Assembly: GCF_901709675.1 (NCBI RefSeq)
Contig: NC_051101.1
Span: forward strand, 5,784,501 to 5,848,500
Direction: 5' to 3'
DNA from: Syngnathus acus
Lineage: Eukaryota; Chordata; Actinopteri; Syngnathiformes; Syngnathidae
Length of the DNA: 64,000 bases
In this document: one piece after another, positions 1-11,754 of the stretch
Position numbering within the stretch: the first letter of the stretch is position 1
How the letters are laid out: each line of letters opens with the position of its first letter
Program-made: the position numbers and the translations under genes
Notes under the pieces: model-generated
What the model was told of the DNA's origin: nothing
The model's database searches: none
The model's input: the letters and a program-made list of their open reading frames with translations, nothing else

Positions 1-272
1 CAGGCCCTCACACACATGCACGCACACACAAAACAAAAATTGAAATACATACCCTATTCATAATAGGTGAAAACATAGACATGTAAAACTCAATAACGCT
101 CTTTAATAGACACACCAATAAATGTACATGAACACGTCAGCTATACTGTATGCTGTGCCAAGATGTGAAAGCTGATGAATTGTATTTATTGATGGAAATA
201 GTTTAGGCTGCTTATTGGCTTATGATATAGGCTCCATTTGGAAATTATTGAAAGCGTGTGTTGCCTCTCCAA

Positions 273-290
273 ACACACACACACACACAC

Positions 291-345
<55 letters not shown>
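273..345. repeat. (CA)n microsatellite
   Basis: About 73 bases of nearly pure CA dinucleotide with one G interruption. The reverse-strand frame through it encodes an artefactual Cys-Val run. Confidence 0.97.
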
Positions 346-347
<2 letters not shown>

Positions 348-645
348 CTCAGAGTGGTTTTGGTGTGTCGTATTAAGGGTTGGGGGGGAAAAAATGTAGA
401 TACTTTGTAAGTAAATTAGGTAATAAGTTGACAAATTCTTCCACAATGTCTGTCACACACAAATATTCAGTAGGCCTATCACAATTTGCTTCCTACAAGC
501 TGCAGGGTCAAATGACTTTAAACTATGAGAGATGTCGACATTTAATGCATGTGTCTTGCATTTGGGATGCGGCTGAAAAGGACAGGGCTAAGCATTTGCA
601 ATTAGGAGCAGGTGTAGTAAGTGGTTAGCAGCAAAGAGCCCCGTG

Positions 646-658
646 CGTGTGTGTGTGT

Positions 659-734
<76 letters not shown>
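646..734. repeat. (GT)n microsatellite
   Basis: About 90 bases of GT dinucleotide with one AC interruption near 659. It lies about 300 bp from the CA array and is its reverse complement, so the two could pair as a large imperfect inverted repeat. Confidence 0.97.
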
Positions 735-738
<4 letters not shown>

Positions 739-3700
739 GTGTTTGCGTGGATGTGAGTGCATAGCCAGCCTCGGCATCAGGCCATGATGGACTGCTTCAC
801 AGATCCAAACACCCGTTCAGCAAGCTGCATGCTCATTAATCCTGCCAAACTCCACTTGTTACATGCACGCACAGGAAATCACGAGGCAAGGTAAACCAAC
901 AACTGCTGCGATCCATCACTGCGTGCCAGCAAAGACAAGTACACACTAATACGGGCACACCAACATTTGGTGGTTTAGTTTCAATATCCACAGATTGTTA
1001 TCTTCTGTTCTCCATATTCCAATAATAAACCTCCACATGCTTACAGTCAATGTTGATAAATCCAGACTTTAACTTTTGTTAGTTGTGTTGAATATTTCAT
1101 TCAATTCGCTAGGAACAAGATGGACCACAACAATGGAGGTAAGACGTACAGGCAATGGGCCTTATGCATGTTACACTGTGACCTCATGCATTGTGAGTAA
1201 CACAGTTTTCCCTTGTCTGGTTTGGGGAAGGAGGACTGCTGTGTCAATCAGTCCATCTGTATCTTTATCTAACCAGAATATAAAACTTATTGAGACACAT
1301 GTCTGTTGGGTGATGGACACCAGCTGTAGCACGGTCAGACACTAATATTAGATTTATATTATATTTATTCATACTTGTATCCGCGATTGGCTGGCGACCT
1401 GTTCAGCATGCCTCATGGGGGTAAGCATTATAGAAAAAAATCACAACCTAGTGTGTCAGGTACATATCTTTTTTTGTTGTTGTTGAAGTTTGTGTCAAAT
1501 GCTTGGATTGAGCACCATACCCTACTCGTGGAGAGAAATACTGCCACAAAGCTTGGGAACAAATCAATAACGCTTGACCTCAGTTTGACCTTTTGTTGAT
1601 CGGAGAAGTTATGGGATCACACTGGACTTGATATTAGCTCATTTGATGTGTCGTATCACAACAGCAGCGCACTCCACGCTCCCATTTTCATTGTGTCAAT
1701 TGTTTGTTTTTCTGTTAAATGCTTCTGAACACAGACATAATAACTATACGAATGACAAATGCTGTATGAAGCCAGTAACACAGTCCATTGGTTAGGTGCA
1801 GCATTGAAGCAAATTTTTCATAACATAATGCGTTTGCCTGGATGGGGAAAACGGAAGCTATCAGACAAATGACGTATCGTTTGACTGAGAGGCTACAATA
1901 CTATTCACACCAATGTAGCTTTAGGAGAGCAGGATTCCCAGTTAATCCAACATCTTTGTTATGACTCTTGTATTAACATTGAGTCCTAAATGTGGCAACC
2001 CTTCAGGAGGATTGATGAGAACAGGTCCCTGGCAACTATTCTCACATGCTAATAAACTCTGTTAACCCCTAAAACCAAAACAACAGCTGCAAAAAAACAA
2101 AGCGGACCCTCATAAACAAAGCCACCTCCAAAATCCCTCTCCCTTAATGGACATAGACTGCATAATATACAGTAAAACATTTTGTCAAAGTGATCTAATC
2201 GTAGCTCTGGGTCTGTATTGAAAGGTATCTTGGTATTTACAAATCTATTTACCATGACAGTTCTGAACACGCTTTCCAAAACTAGTCACTTAGTCACCCA
2301 GATATTTATTAATTTCCATATTTACTCATCCATGGTGGCATAGCTGCTGTGCATGAAACTCAGAGTTCAAGGTTGTGCTCAAGGACACATGAAAACAACA
2401 GCTCAGGGAGCAAAACACCAAAGCCAAAGATTTGAATCCAGGTAAATTTCACCACCTCTGAAACCACAGTCATACTAATAAGGATGCCATTTAAACAATA
2501 ATTAACACAAGCACAATGCACCGGTAGACAAACATCAGCAAAGATACACACAACTGCACGTAAAACGGCCATAAACAAGTACCACAGAGTGTTGGCGCCG
2601 AGACTGAAGTCATCATGGACCAGTAAAGCATTAGCCTCTGTGTGACTCCAGCCACTCCAGAAATAGCCCCTGTAATATATGCTTACTGCCATAGTCTCTT
2701 TTGCACAATAGTGCCCTTAATAACACACTCCATTTCTGTTGGCATAAATAAGGGCTCCATTTCCATCTTATTTAATGCAAATGAGAGAGCCAGCACCCAA
2801 ACAGGTAGTGGGAGTAGTGTGTGGAAGTGGAGTGAGTGTGGAAGTGTGTAGTCACTGAGTGTAGAGGCATGATTGGGGACGAGCAAATTCAAATGAGCAT
2901 TGTAGAGACCCAACAATGTGCCGTTGACTCCCCCGCCGGCCTGCCATCAGTGTGACAGACAGCGTCACTTAGGGGCTATGCCGCCTGCACAGTGTGCCAT
3001 TACAAGGGCCAACGCAAAACCAATATTTATCCAAGCAAATGGTTCTCATGAGAGGGATGATGATTGCAGACGCAAGAGTTACCCTCCAGTAGAAGGCGCT
3101 GGTGCAGCCAACAGATGTGGTTCATTAGTTCCCTCACATTGCCATTGGTCTGTCTGGTACTATTATTTTAGAAGGAATCTACTGACAAATGTGTGTAACC
3201 CGGACAAAAATATCCAGAGAGGATGCACTCGTATTCTTCACACTGGTAATACCCTGGCAAGATTTTTTTCAGAGCACAGACATGCAGAAGCACAAATTGA
3301 AAGCTTTCCCAGTCAATTAGAATAGCAGGTTACGCTTCAAAAGCACAAAGTGTAGCCGCAATTAGTACTTGGGTGTTGTTCATCAAAGACACTTTGACTG
3401 TGTTTGTTCATAAGCTTGCTACATCGACAATGAGTAAAGAGAAATACCAGATTTCGAGAAAATATTTTTCTGGCCCAAAGGCATTTTTGTTAGGTCACTT
3501 CAAATAACTATCAAATGCCGGATTGGCTGGTTAAGAGACAAGTTCTTTCATTTAGTTAAATGAACTTCACAATTAACGGAATAAAGTTCATTCTGTCCCT
3601 TGCGTTTAATGACTATAGTTGGTTCTTTTATGTCAGAGAGAATTATTTGAAGAAGGAAAAAGACTTCCGCTGAAGCATGTCAGGTAAATAACCACCTAAA

Positions 3701-4022
3701 GAAGGTCCTGTCTGAGACAGAAAAAATCTGGACTAATTGCTCGTCTGGGTGATTGAATGGTGCGGGTGTCACAATTGAACTTTTCAGTGTGGTCAGAGAC
3801 TACACACTCTTAAAACTCATTCAGGGATGTATTTTTATGTCTTTCAAGAATCCGGGGTATTTGTTTTTATGTTTGTTTGTTTTTCACATGGGAGGGCAAA
3901 AAAGAGTCTGAAAATGACTGTCAATTAGTGATATTAATGAATGTTACTTTTCATTGTCTTCAGAGCCACATTAATAATAAAAAATCTGTCCGAATACATC
4001 TCTGGAAAAACAAAGTGTTACT

Positions 4023-4196
4023 TACCGTAATTTTCGGACTATAAGTCGCGTTTTTTTTTCATAGTTTGGGTGGGGGGGCGACTTATACTCAGGAGCGATT
4101 TATATACATATATATGGGTTTTTTTCACTTTTTTGGGCATTTTATGGCTGGTGCGACTTATACTCCGGTGCGACTTATAGTCCGAAAATTACGGTA
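4023..4196. mobile_element. Palindromic MITE with 27-bp perfect terminal inverted repeats
   Basis: The left end (4023-4049, starting TACCGTAATTTTCGGACTAT) and the right end (4170-4196) are perfect 27-bp inverted repeats. The interior repeats the motif GCGACTTATA several times, and there is no reading frame. The element is 174 bp and non-autonomous. TA at both extreme ends may be a TA target duplication, which would fit a Tc1/mariner-like mobiliser. That superfamily assignment is inference, since no transposase is present. Confidence 0.85.
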
Positions 4197-6816
4197 CATG
4201 TATGTTTGACTGCAGTAATTTGACAACATAGCCGACACAAGCTGTACATAGGTGGCATTGCATGCAGTTTAGTCTAAATAATGTTTTTTAACACATACAG
4301 AATATGAAATTTCTACAAGATGACAACAATCCTGGTTACATCATAGCTGCCAACAGTAGGCACTGCATGGGCACCCTCTTCCAACTATTGCAGACATTGT
4401 TGAACTATACTATAATTGAGCTTTCCTTCAAATAGTCGGAAAGGCGTTGTCGTTTGTGACAGTGCTTTCCTTGGGAGAAATTTTTCATTTTATTTCCCCC
4501 ATATGCATGTTCATACAACAGATGTGCTTCAACCAACGCATTCAAAGTATATGTCTCTCAAATTGCATGTAGATCAGCCACTCAAAGTAACTAATTATTG
4601 CATGCCACAAAGTGTGCCAGCAACAACAGTGGCAGATGGTGAAGTTAAAGCAAAGACCAGAAGAGGTGGAGAGGAGAAAAGGTTTACAAGGTGGATGGAT
4701 GATGGTCAGATAAAACAGCCTCATGCACACTTGCTTCAAGGAAAGGTTAATGTCTCTCGCTCTCGTTTTCTGCTCCCCACCCCTCCCACTCTGCCGTCAC
4801 TTTACCATCTGAGGCCTGTGTGACTTACAGCAGGTCCAGACTGCATTAGATTAAATCATAAATTACCCACCAACCCCCATATCTGCATGCCCCCCATCGT
4901 ACTTGATCCTCGCTGGTCCTTTCGCTATCACAATCGGGCTTTCTTCTCTCTTCCATTCCACGTGTATTCTTTCCCACTCCTCCACTATTATTTTCCTCCA
5001 ACTGTAATCATTATTCTCTTGTGTTCACCCCCTTATTTTTCTCCAACACCTCACTCTACAATGTAGCGTGGCTACAGTGTTTTTGGCAGTAGTGCACTGT
5101 TAGCCTCAACGTGTCGTACATATTTTTAGGGTGTGTGTGTATGTGTGTTCATATGATGCAGTGTGAATGAAGCTCACGTGTTAATCTGTCCCCGCATTTA
5201 AATAGAAAACATCTGTGATAGCATGGGGGGTAAGAAGACATAGTGAATTGGCGGATGTTTCATCAACTGTTTTCAGGCATAATTTAATCTTTTGTTGAAA
5301 GCAAGGCTAGCAATCTTAAAGAAAAACTAATTGCATTGTTAATTGCAGTCTGTTTCCCCCTCGCTCCAAAAGTGTGCTTTTCTGCCGGGTCTCCGATCTT
5401 CGCCATGATTGTTTACATCTGCTTGTGTGAGTTCCGTGCCAGACGTACCGATATATACAAGCGGACATACATTACACAAAAATAATTTGAAAATATTTTG
5501 GAAAAATCTATGTATTTATGTTAGGCTCGCTACGTTGAGGATAACAAGTACTTTCATTTCCACAAAAAATCAAGATATTACAAGCCAAGATATTCAGGTT
5601 AGAAGAGAGGTAACTCAGGGGTCTTATTCAGAATTTTAAAAAACAAATTAAGAGCATATTCAGGTTTCTTCGAGCGTTCACTTGGACATTAAAAACCTGA
5701 ATACTGCCACAATATTCAGGTTTTAAAAGGGTTATTGATTGTATGTAAACGTAGTCATTGAGAGGTCGTGTACTTAAACAACTGAATTTGCTTCTGCTCT
5801 TATTACGACAACATTTATAATATAAATAATTGCATTTTTGACAATGTGTGGTACAGCCATTCCTATGACTCAAACACATTGAGGTTGACTGAGAATCATA
5901 TCCAGCTGAACTTGAAAGTGTTGATATGTTGCATTGGCATTTTCACCATACATTCTGCTATGGTTGGTTGAATCCAAGTAGGGGACATTTATGTGAATGA
6001 TATATTATTATTGTTTGTCGACTTACAGACACATGACTGTGTTCTGGGCTTAACCGAGCATTTGGAGGATAAAAAACAAGCTAGTGATAGAAAGAAATAA
6101 TAAAATACCATTCCTCCTTCACTCCCCTTCAACCCCCACACCCTTCGCTCCACTGCTCCACTGGAGAGAAAAGGGAAATAAAATTGAGTGACCCTGCAGC
6201 TCTTTTTTCCCCCCACTGCTCTCTTCATCCTCCCCCTTACAGTGTGAAATCAAATTTCCATGAAGCTCCCAAATCTGTTGCACAGCGAGGTGATTTATCA
6301 GGGATGCAAAGAGCATGCAGAAACAATCTTTATTACATCCATTTCCTGCTTGTCAGTCGGGATCATGTTGGCTGTTCATTAAAGGCACGGCGCAGGTGAG
6401 GAGAATGCATCCCGATGCCTTGATAGATTGTCTGCTCCCCTGTGGTGACAGCAGCTGGATGGATTGAACAGCGGGGGGCGAAGAGGGAGGGGAAAAAAGC
6501 GCTGACTCTGTCGCTCCCCCTGTCAGACACACTTTTAGATGGCCGGCCAGTGTCATCTCTACCAAGCAGCCCGCACCAAACATACATGTGCATGCAGGCT
6601 TATGGCAATCATTGGACTGCAACCAGGAGTAAGTCTGCATGGATGCGCACATGCCATGAGTACACAAACACACATATTTAGAGAAACTGATATAAGTATA
6701 TATGTAAAATCTTTGCAATCATAGCCAGATAAAAGGCTTAATTGAAATGAAATGTATACATATTTGTTGTAAAATGGTAGCTAGAAAGAAAGGCTTAATT
6801 AATTTGGCTTTCAACT

Positions 6817-6818
<2 letters not shown>

Positions 6819-6913
<95 letters not shown>
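6819..6913. repeat. (TATC)n microsatellite
   Basis: About 23 uninterrupted copies of a TATC tetranucleotide, fading into TATA on the right. It is the same motif as the array at 18544-18612 and the reverse complement of the TAGA array at 34206-34314. Confidence 0.97.
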
Positions 6914-7856
6914 ATCTATATATTAATGTGAAAATATGATAGGCTTTCTTGACCTCAATTAAATGTTACGACGGTTGTTGTCAAGCATCTACTTCCATTC
7001 ATTAAGACCGCTCTTGATTTTAGATTTTGATCACAATACATCTACAAAATGTATTATCTTAAAGTGACTTTGCAGAATTATTTAATTTCTCATCCTCATT
7101 CTTGTGTCTCAATCCAATCTTGACCTGTTAATCAGGTACACTGAATAACAGATGGATATGATGTCGACCCCATGGCTGATGGAATGTAAATCCGGCTGCA
7201 TTCAGCTCTGGCACCTAGTAGGGCTTCCCCCCAACATGCCCCTATCTTTTGTATGAAGCGGAGCCACTGTGCATCGACAATTTTTAACAAGAGTCAACGG
7301 GTAAAGACTTCTTTTTTATTTGTGACTCCAAATCAGACCATAGAAATTAATAACACAAGGTCAAATAATTAATAGTTGTCCTTGTCATCTTAAAAATGTA
7401 CATATTCAGCAATATTTTAATTCATTATTTTATTTTTTTTCTGTCTTATTCATGAGAATGTTATGTGTGGTGAGTGCGCCTCTATTGGCGAGCTGCCACT
7501 GCTGGCTTCTTTGCTGCCAAATAGCAATTTTGGAATAAATCAGAAAGACCTTGAAGATGCCTGCTGTTAGGGTTTTTGACCATCCACACACATTTGTCAT
7601 GAAGGTTTGGATTCCCATATGAAATAAAAACATCTTTGAATGAATACCTACCGATATGCAAACATCCAAGAAGCCAGGAAAGCTTGATTAGCATATTGCT
7701 GAATTACCTGGCACCATTTAGTGTCTAGCATTTTATTAGAGAACACTCGCAGTTGGATGAAGACACTTGAGAGTGAAATTTCTTTCTCTTTAATTTCTTA
7801 CTGCTTACTTAAACTTCTTGTATATATCCAACGCATAGTTGGCAACATGTGGTAAT

Positions 7857-8160
7857 TACTGTAATTTCCGGACTATAGGCCGCTACTTTTTGCACAAGCT
7901 TTGAACTGTGTGGCTTATAGTTCAATGCTGCTTGTCTATGGATTTTTCATGATTTTTTTTTTTTTATATTGAAAAAAGATTTGTTTGGTAATTCAGGTAA
8001 TTGAAAATGTGGACATTTTATTTAAAACACCTACGATTTATAGTCTGGTGCGGTTTATAGATGAACAAAATTGAACAAAATAATTTTCCCCGAATTTTAG
8101 CTAATGCATCTTATATTCAGGTATAGTTTGTGATGTTCTAATAATTCGGAAATTACGGTA
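7857..8160. mobile_element. Diverged relative of the palindromic MITE at 4023
   Basis: The left end reads TACTGTAATTTCCGGACTAT and the right end reads ATTCGGAAATTACGGTA. These are mutated versions of the 4023-4196 terminal repeats. The interior keeps weakened relics such as GTGTGGCTTATAG and GGTGCGGTTTATAG. At 304 bp it is longer and older than the other copy. Confidence 0.7.
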
Positions 8161-11100
8161 CGAAAAAATAAAATATGTTACATTTTAGGCAGGTCCTCTT
8201 TTGTACTTAAATTGCAAAAATTACTGCCTATCCCACAATTATTTAAATTGACCCACAATGTTGTGTGTTTTTTTTTTCTTTTCCTTTGAAGGACACAGAC
8301 CAGCAAGCATTAAAGCCAAGATGGATGCATGAATGTACTGTCCCTCATTAAGTGAATGAGCTGCAAAAGCACAGCACAAAAGGCTATTTCTTATAGGGGT
8401 GGTGTGAGAAAACATAATCAGCCATAAAGTGGTTTATCACTCCTTTTACATTAAAAGATAAATATGTCAACAAAAACGGTTCTGCATCTACAGTATTGTG
8501 CTTCCTTTATTTCCACAGAGGCCTGCCTTCACATTGCTTATTTTCTTAGTCAGTAATTATTATGATGGAAAGAAATGCCACGGGGTGTCGTAAAGACAAG
8601 CTGAACTGAAGGTTATTCAAATTTCTGCTCCAAAACATTCATGCATTATAGACATCAGTTCCTTTAATTATCAATCACACTTCTCACTCTTCTTGGTGTA
8701 AACATTCATTCTTCAACTCTTCTCCATCCATTCATCAATCATTTCCCCCTGTTGTAGAAGTCAAATGTTTGTCCCCTATTTGACTGCCTACTGCTGACAT
8801 GTGATGACAGTGACTTGAGTGGCGATCAATATAAGTCCTCTGCTATCCGGCCCAAGGTGGAATGGCGTAGGGAAGTGAGAGGTGGTCTTTTCTGTGTTTT
8901 GGATTGGATGATACCGTTGACTGCACGGACATCTTGGAACTGGGGGGATAGAACTTTTACCACCTCACAAATCATTTTGATTGACGCCCTATTTTTTTTT
9001 TTATTATACATTGCTTACAGTTTGTCCACCTGACTGCTTAAAACCAGTGAGAGCACAAACAAATAAGGGAAAGGTGAGGGATAGGATAGCATGGAAGCCA
9101 TTAAATTCTCATTCCATTCTACCAATAGACTCCTGCCTCATCACAACATTGTAATGCTTTTGAGGGACAAAAATGTCTCTGAAGAAGAGCCCTACTGAGT
9201 AAAGACCTAATACTGTAATTGGAGAGAAGAAAAACTCCCACACGTTCCAGAGAGGATTACGCACACTGGGATACATAATCACTTGTCGATCTCTTCCATA
9301 AACTGCAGCTCCATTACAGCCAAAGCAGTACGGTTCTGCTTCTTAGGAAAATTAAATTAACTAATTATTATTGTCTGTAAATTGTAAATGCATAACCCTC
9401 ATCCTACAGCCAATCCCTTGAGGGTTTCTAATGTTTTTTTTATTGTTGGCGTCCCATCTTTTAAGAGTTATCTAATGCTCTGTACAATAACTGTCACACC
9501 TTGTAATCACATTTTAGATGTCTACACATTTGTAATCTTCCCGAGTCTTTTTTTTTTCTGCTGTTATGTGACTGTATCAGAGTAAACGTGCTTTGCTCAT
9601 AGTCATAAAGTCTTCAGATACCCAAAAAGTAATAAGTAGAGCATCTGGCTTGACTATAAGCCCCATGACCTCAAACGTAATGTTAACGATACAAGTCCAG
9701 AAAGAGTACATCTTTGGCTATGTTGCATATAAATATGAATTGCAACAGAGATTTTGCATTTGTCACATATACATAGTAGGTACTGGATCTGGATAAACAT
9801 TATGTCATCCAGTGGCAACCACAAAGTGGAAAGAAGGGGGCTGGCTGTGGACTAGTGACTGCATTGGCACTATCCAGGAGGAAACAAAAGGCATCCAACA
9901 ATACTGTACATCAAGATGATAGCCCCAGGAACGGCTTGCTTCAGGAATGCCTCGGGCAATAGAAGCCCAGTAATGAGAAGGAGCCAGATGGACTGACATT
10001 ACATGTTCTAATGATGGGTGCCACGGATGGCGGTACACCGGAGCTAAAGGGGGCTATCTAGAGTGAAGTTATAGTATAGTTAAGCCCCTCCAGCATTTTA
10101 TTTGATATCTAAAATTAGAAATTATTTTCTCAGCCCCCCCTATTTTTAGAGAAAAAAAATCTAGTATCCATCCCTGATGAGTGCTTTCCTTGCTTATCAC
10201 ACGTCACTCTTTCTGAAATGTTTGTTTCTGAACACTTGGATTCACAGTGCAACATAAATTCACTGTATACTGCTACACTTGGTATAAGCACATGACATTT
10301 TCTGAGTCCACTTCAGTGCACACATTGCTGAATCAGAGGCATCTCGCAAGAGTGCATAAATGCACACATATCAAAACAAAGCACACCAACTGCAGTTCTA
10401 TCAGCACTTCAGAATAGTGAGACTTCAATTAGTTCTTGATGAATGAGCCCATAAGATGACACTTTCTCATTTCCCTGGTTGCCAGATATTCCAACAATCA
10501 GACTGAAATGAATTCTCATTGTGCCGTGACTGACTCGAAGATGAGCAGTGTGTTGATGGTGTTGGGGACGGAGGGGGCACACAGAAATACATTCACTCCC
10601 CCTTTTCAGGGCTTAGGTTTCTGCTTAGGGCAGCATTGTCACGCTAAACATACTTTCATCAAACTCACTGGTGACAAACAAACAGCCTATTACTAAGTAG
10701 TCTGCAAGTACAAGTTTCTGCATTAGCTCTAGAGATTTTTTATTTAAGTATTATTATTTCAAGATTGTGAATGCTCTCTGTCTTCTGAACACATTTGCAG
10801 GACAATCATTGTTTACATACGTATATTCACTAACCCTTTTAAAACCTGACAATTGGCCGCATTCAGATTTTCAAAGGCCATGTAAAAAAAACACAAAACC
10901 CACAAATATGAATATTGGACCATGTAACCCACAATCATGTTTAAGAGGCAATGGTTTGTGTTCTGTGCATGCACTTGCTCTATCCGGAGGAATGTTGGGC
11001 TTTGTTGTACACGAAGTACTTGAAGATCCAGCTTCCTCAAGCCAACTTGAATACATTGATTTCCAAGCTGCATTTTTACATTATGTTTTGTCTCTACTGT

Positions 11101-11290
11101 GAGAATGACACAGTGTGTATACAGACACAGTATATGTGTGAATAAGTCAGTATGTCTGTCGTCAAACTGTTCGGAAATACACAAGCAAAGGTAAACATGG
11201 CGTAACTCAGACGCAGCACACTTTTAGGGTGACAAGGAAACTGGTTGCTTTATTCCTGTGGTGAGTGCCTTATTATACGTATATTGTATT

Positions 11291-11621
11291 GGTGGTAGGC
11301 GGCTCGGTGATGCACTGTCCGCCTCACAGTTAGGAGGGTGCGGGTTCGATTCCACCTCCGACCCTCCCTGTGTGGAGTTTGCATGTTCTCCCCGTGTTCA
11401 CGTGGGTCTCCTCTGGGCACGCCGGTTTCCTCCCACACCCCCAAAAGATGCTTGGTAGGCCAATTGAGCACTCAAAATTGTCCCTAGGTGTGAGTGCGGA
11501 TGGTTGTTTGTCTCTGCGTGCCCTGCGATCGGCTGGCAACCGGTTCAGGGTATCCCCCACCTACTGCCCGATGACTGCTGGGATAGGCTCCAGCACGCCC
11601 GCGACCCCTGTGGGGACAAGT
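11291..11621 (+). mobile_element. tRNA-derived SINE, near full length (copy A)
   Basis: The head contains a perfect RNA polymerase III B box, GGTTCGATTCC (11343-11353), about 50 bp into the element. A conserved body follows (GTGTGGAGTTTGCATGTTCT, then TGGGATAGGCTCCAGCACGC), and it runs directly into an ATGG tail. This order of tRNA-like head, unrelated body and short-unit tail is the usual SINE architecture. At least seven further fragments of the family occur in the window. I recognise it as a common fish repeat but do not assign a family name. Confidence 0.7.
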
Positions 11622-11754
11622 GGGATGGATGGATGGATGGATGGATGGATGGATGGATGGATGGATGGATGGATGGATGGATGGATGGATGGATGGATGG
11701 ATGGATGGATGGATGGATGGATGGATGGATGGATGGATGGATGGATGGATGGAT
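11622..11754. repeat. (ATGG)n array, expanded SINE tail
   Basis: About 32 copies of GGAT/ATGG continue directly from the SINE 3' end, where other copies have only two or three units. The array is translated artefactually as Trp-Met-Asp-Gly repeats on the plus strand and Ser-Ile-His-Pro repeats on the minus strand. Confidence 0.95.

Larger units (their letters stand above)
1..4022. other. Gene-poor flank, left end
   Basis: I see no coding exon here. The open frames are short, lack plausible splice partners and match no family I recognise. Two dinucleotide arrays lie in the first 750 bases. The stretch around 2640-3060 is unusually free of simple sequence and includes an octamer-like ATGCAAAT near 2777, so it could be a conserved non-coding element, but only a cross-species alignment could show that. 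Confidence 0.6.
4197..11290. other. Gene-poor flank with scattered repeats
   Basis: No coding exon is supported. It contains the TATC array and a diverged MITE listed separately. The segment around 6240-6400 is free of simple sequence and of recognisable repeats, so it could be a conserved non-coding element. Apart from these I see only AT-rich single-copy-looking sequence. Confidence 0.55.

Noticed and set aside
186-446. Cys-Val repeat frame
   Set aside because: It is a translation of the CA microsatellite.
2918-3325. 135-codon plus-strand frame
   Set aside because: It has no similarity I recognise, biased composition and no splice sites or promoter.
4416-4823. 135-codon plus-strand frame
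   Set aside because: It uses an alternative start, its composition looks random, and nothing supports an exon.
6819-6913. Tandem array that might suggest a CRISPR
   Set aside because: The unit is four bases with no spacers, and the genome is vertebrate.
11343-11353. Possible tRNA gene from a perfect B box
   Set aside because: It belongs to a SINE head; no cloverleaf or mature tRNA ends are visible and the body continues with SINE sequence.
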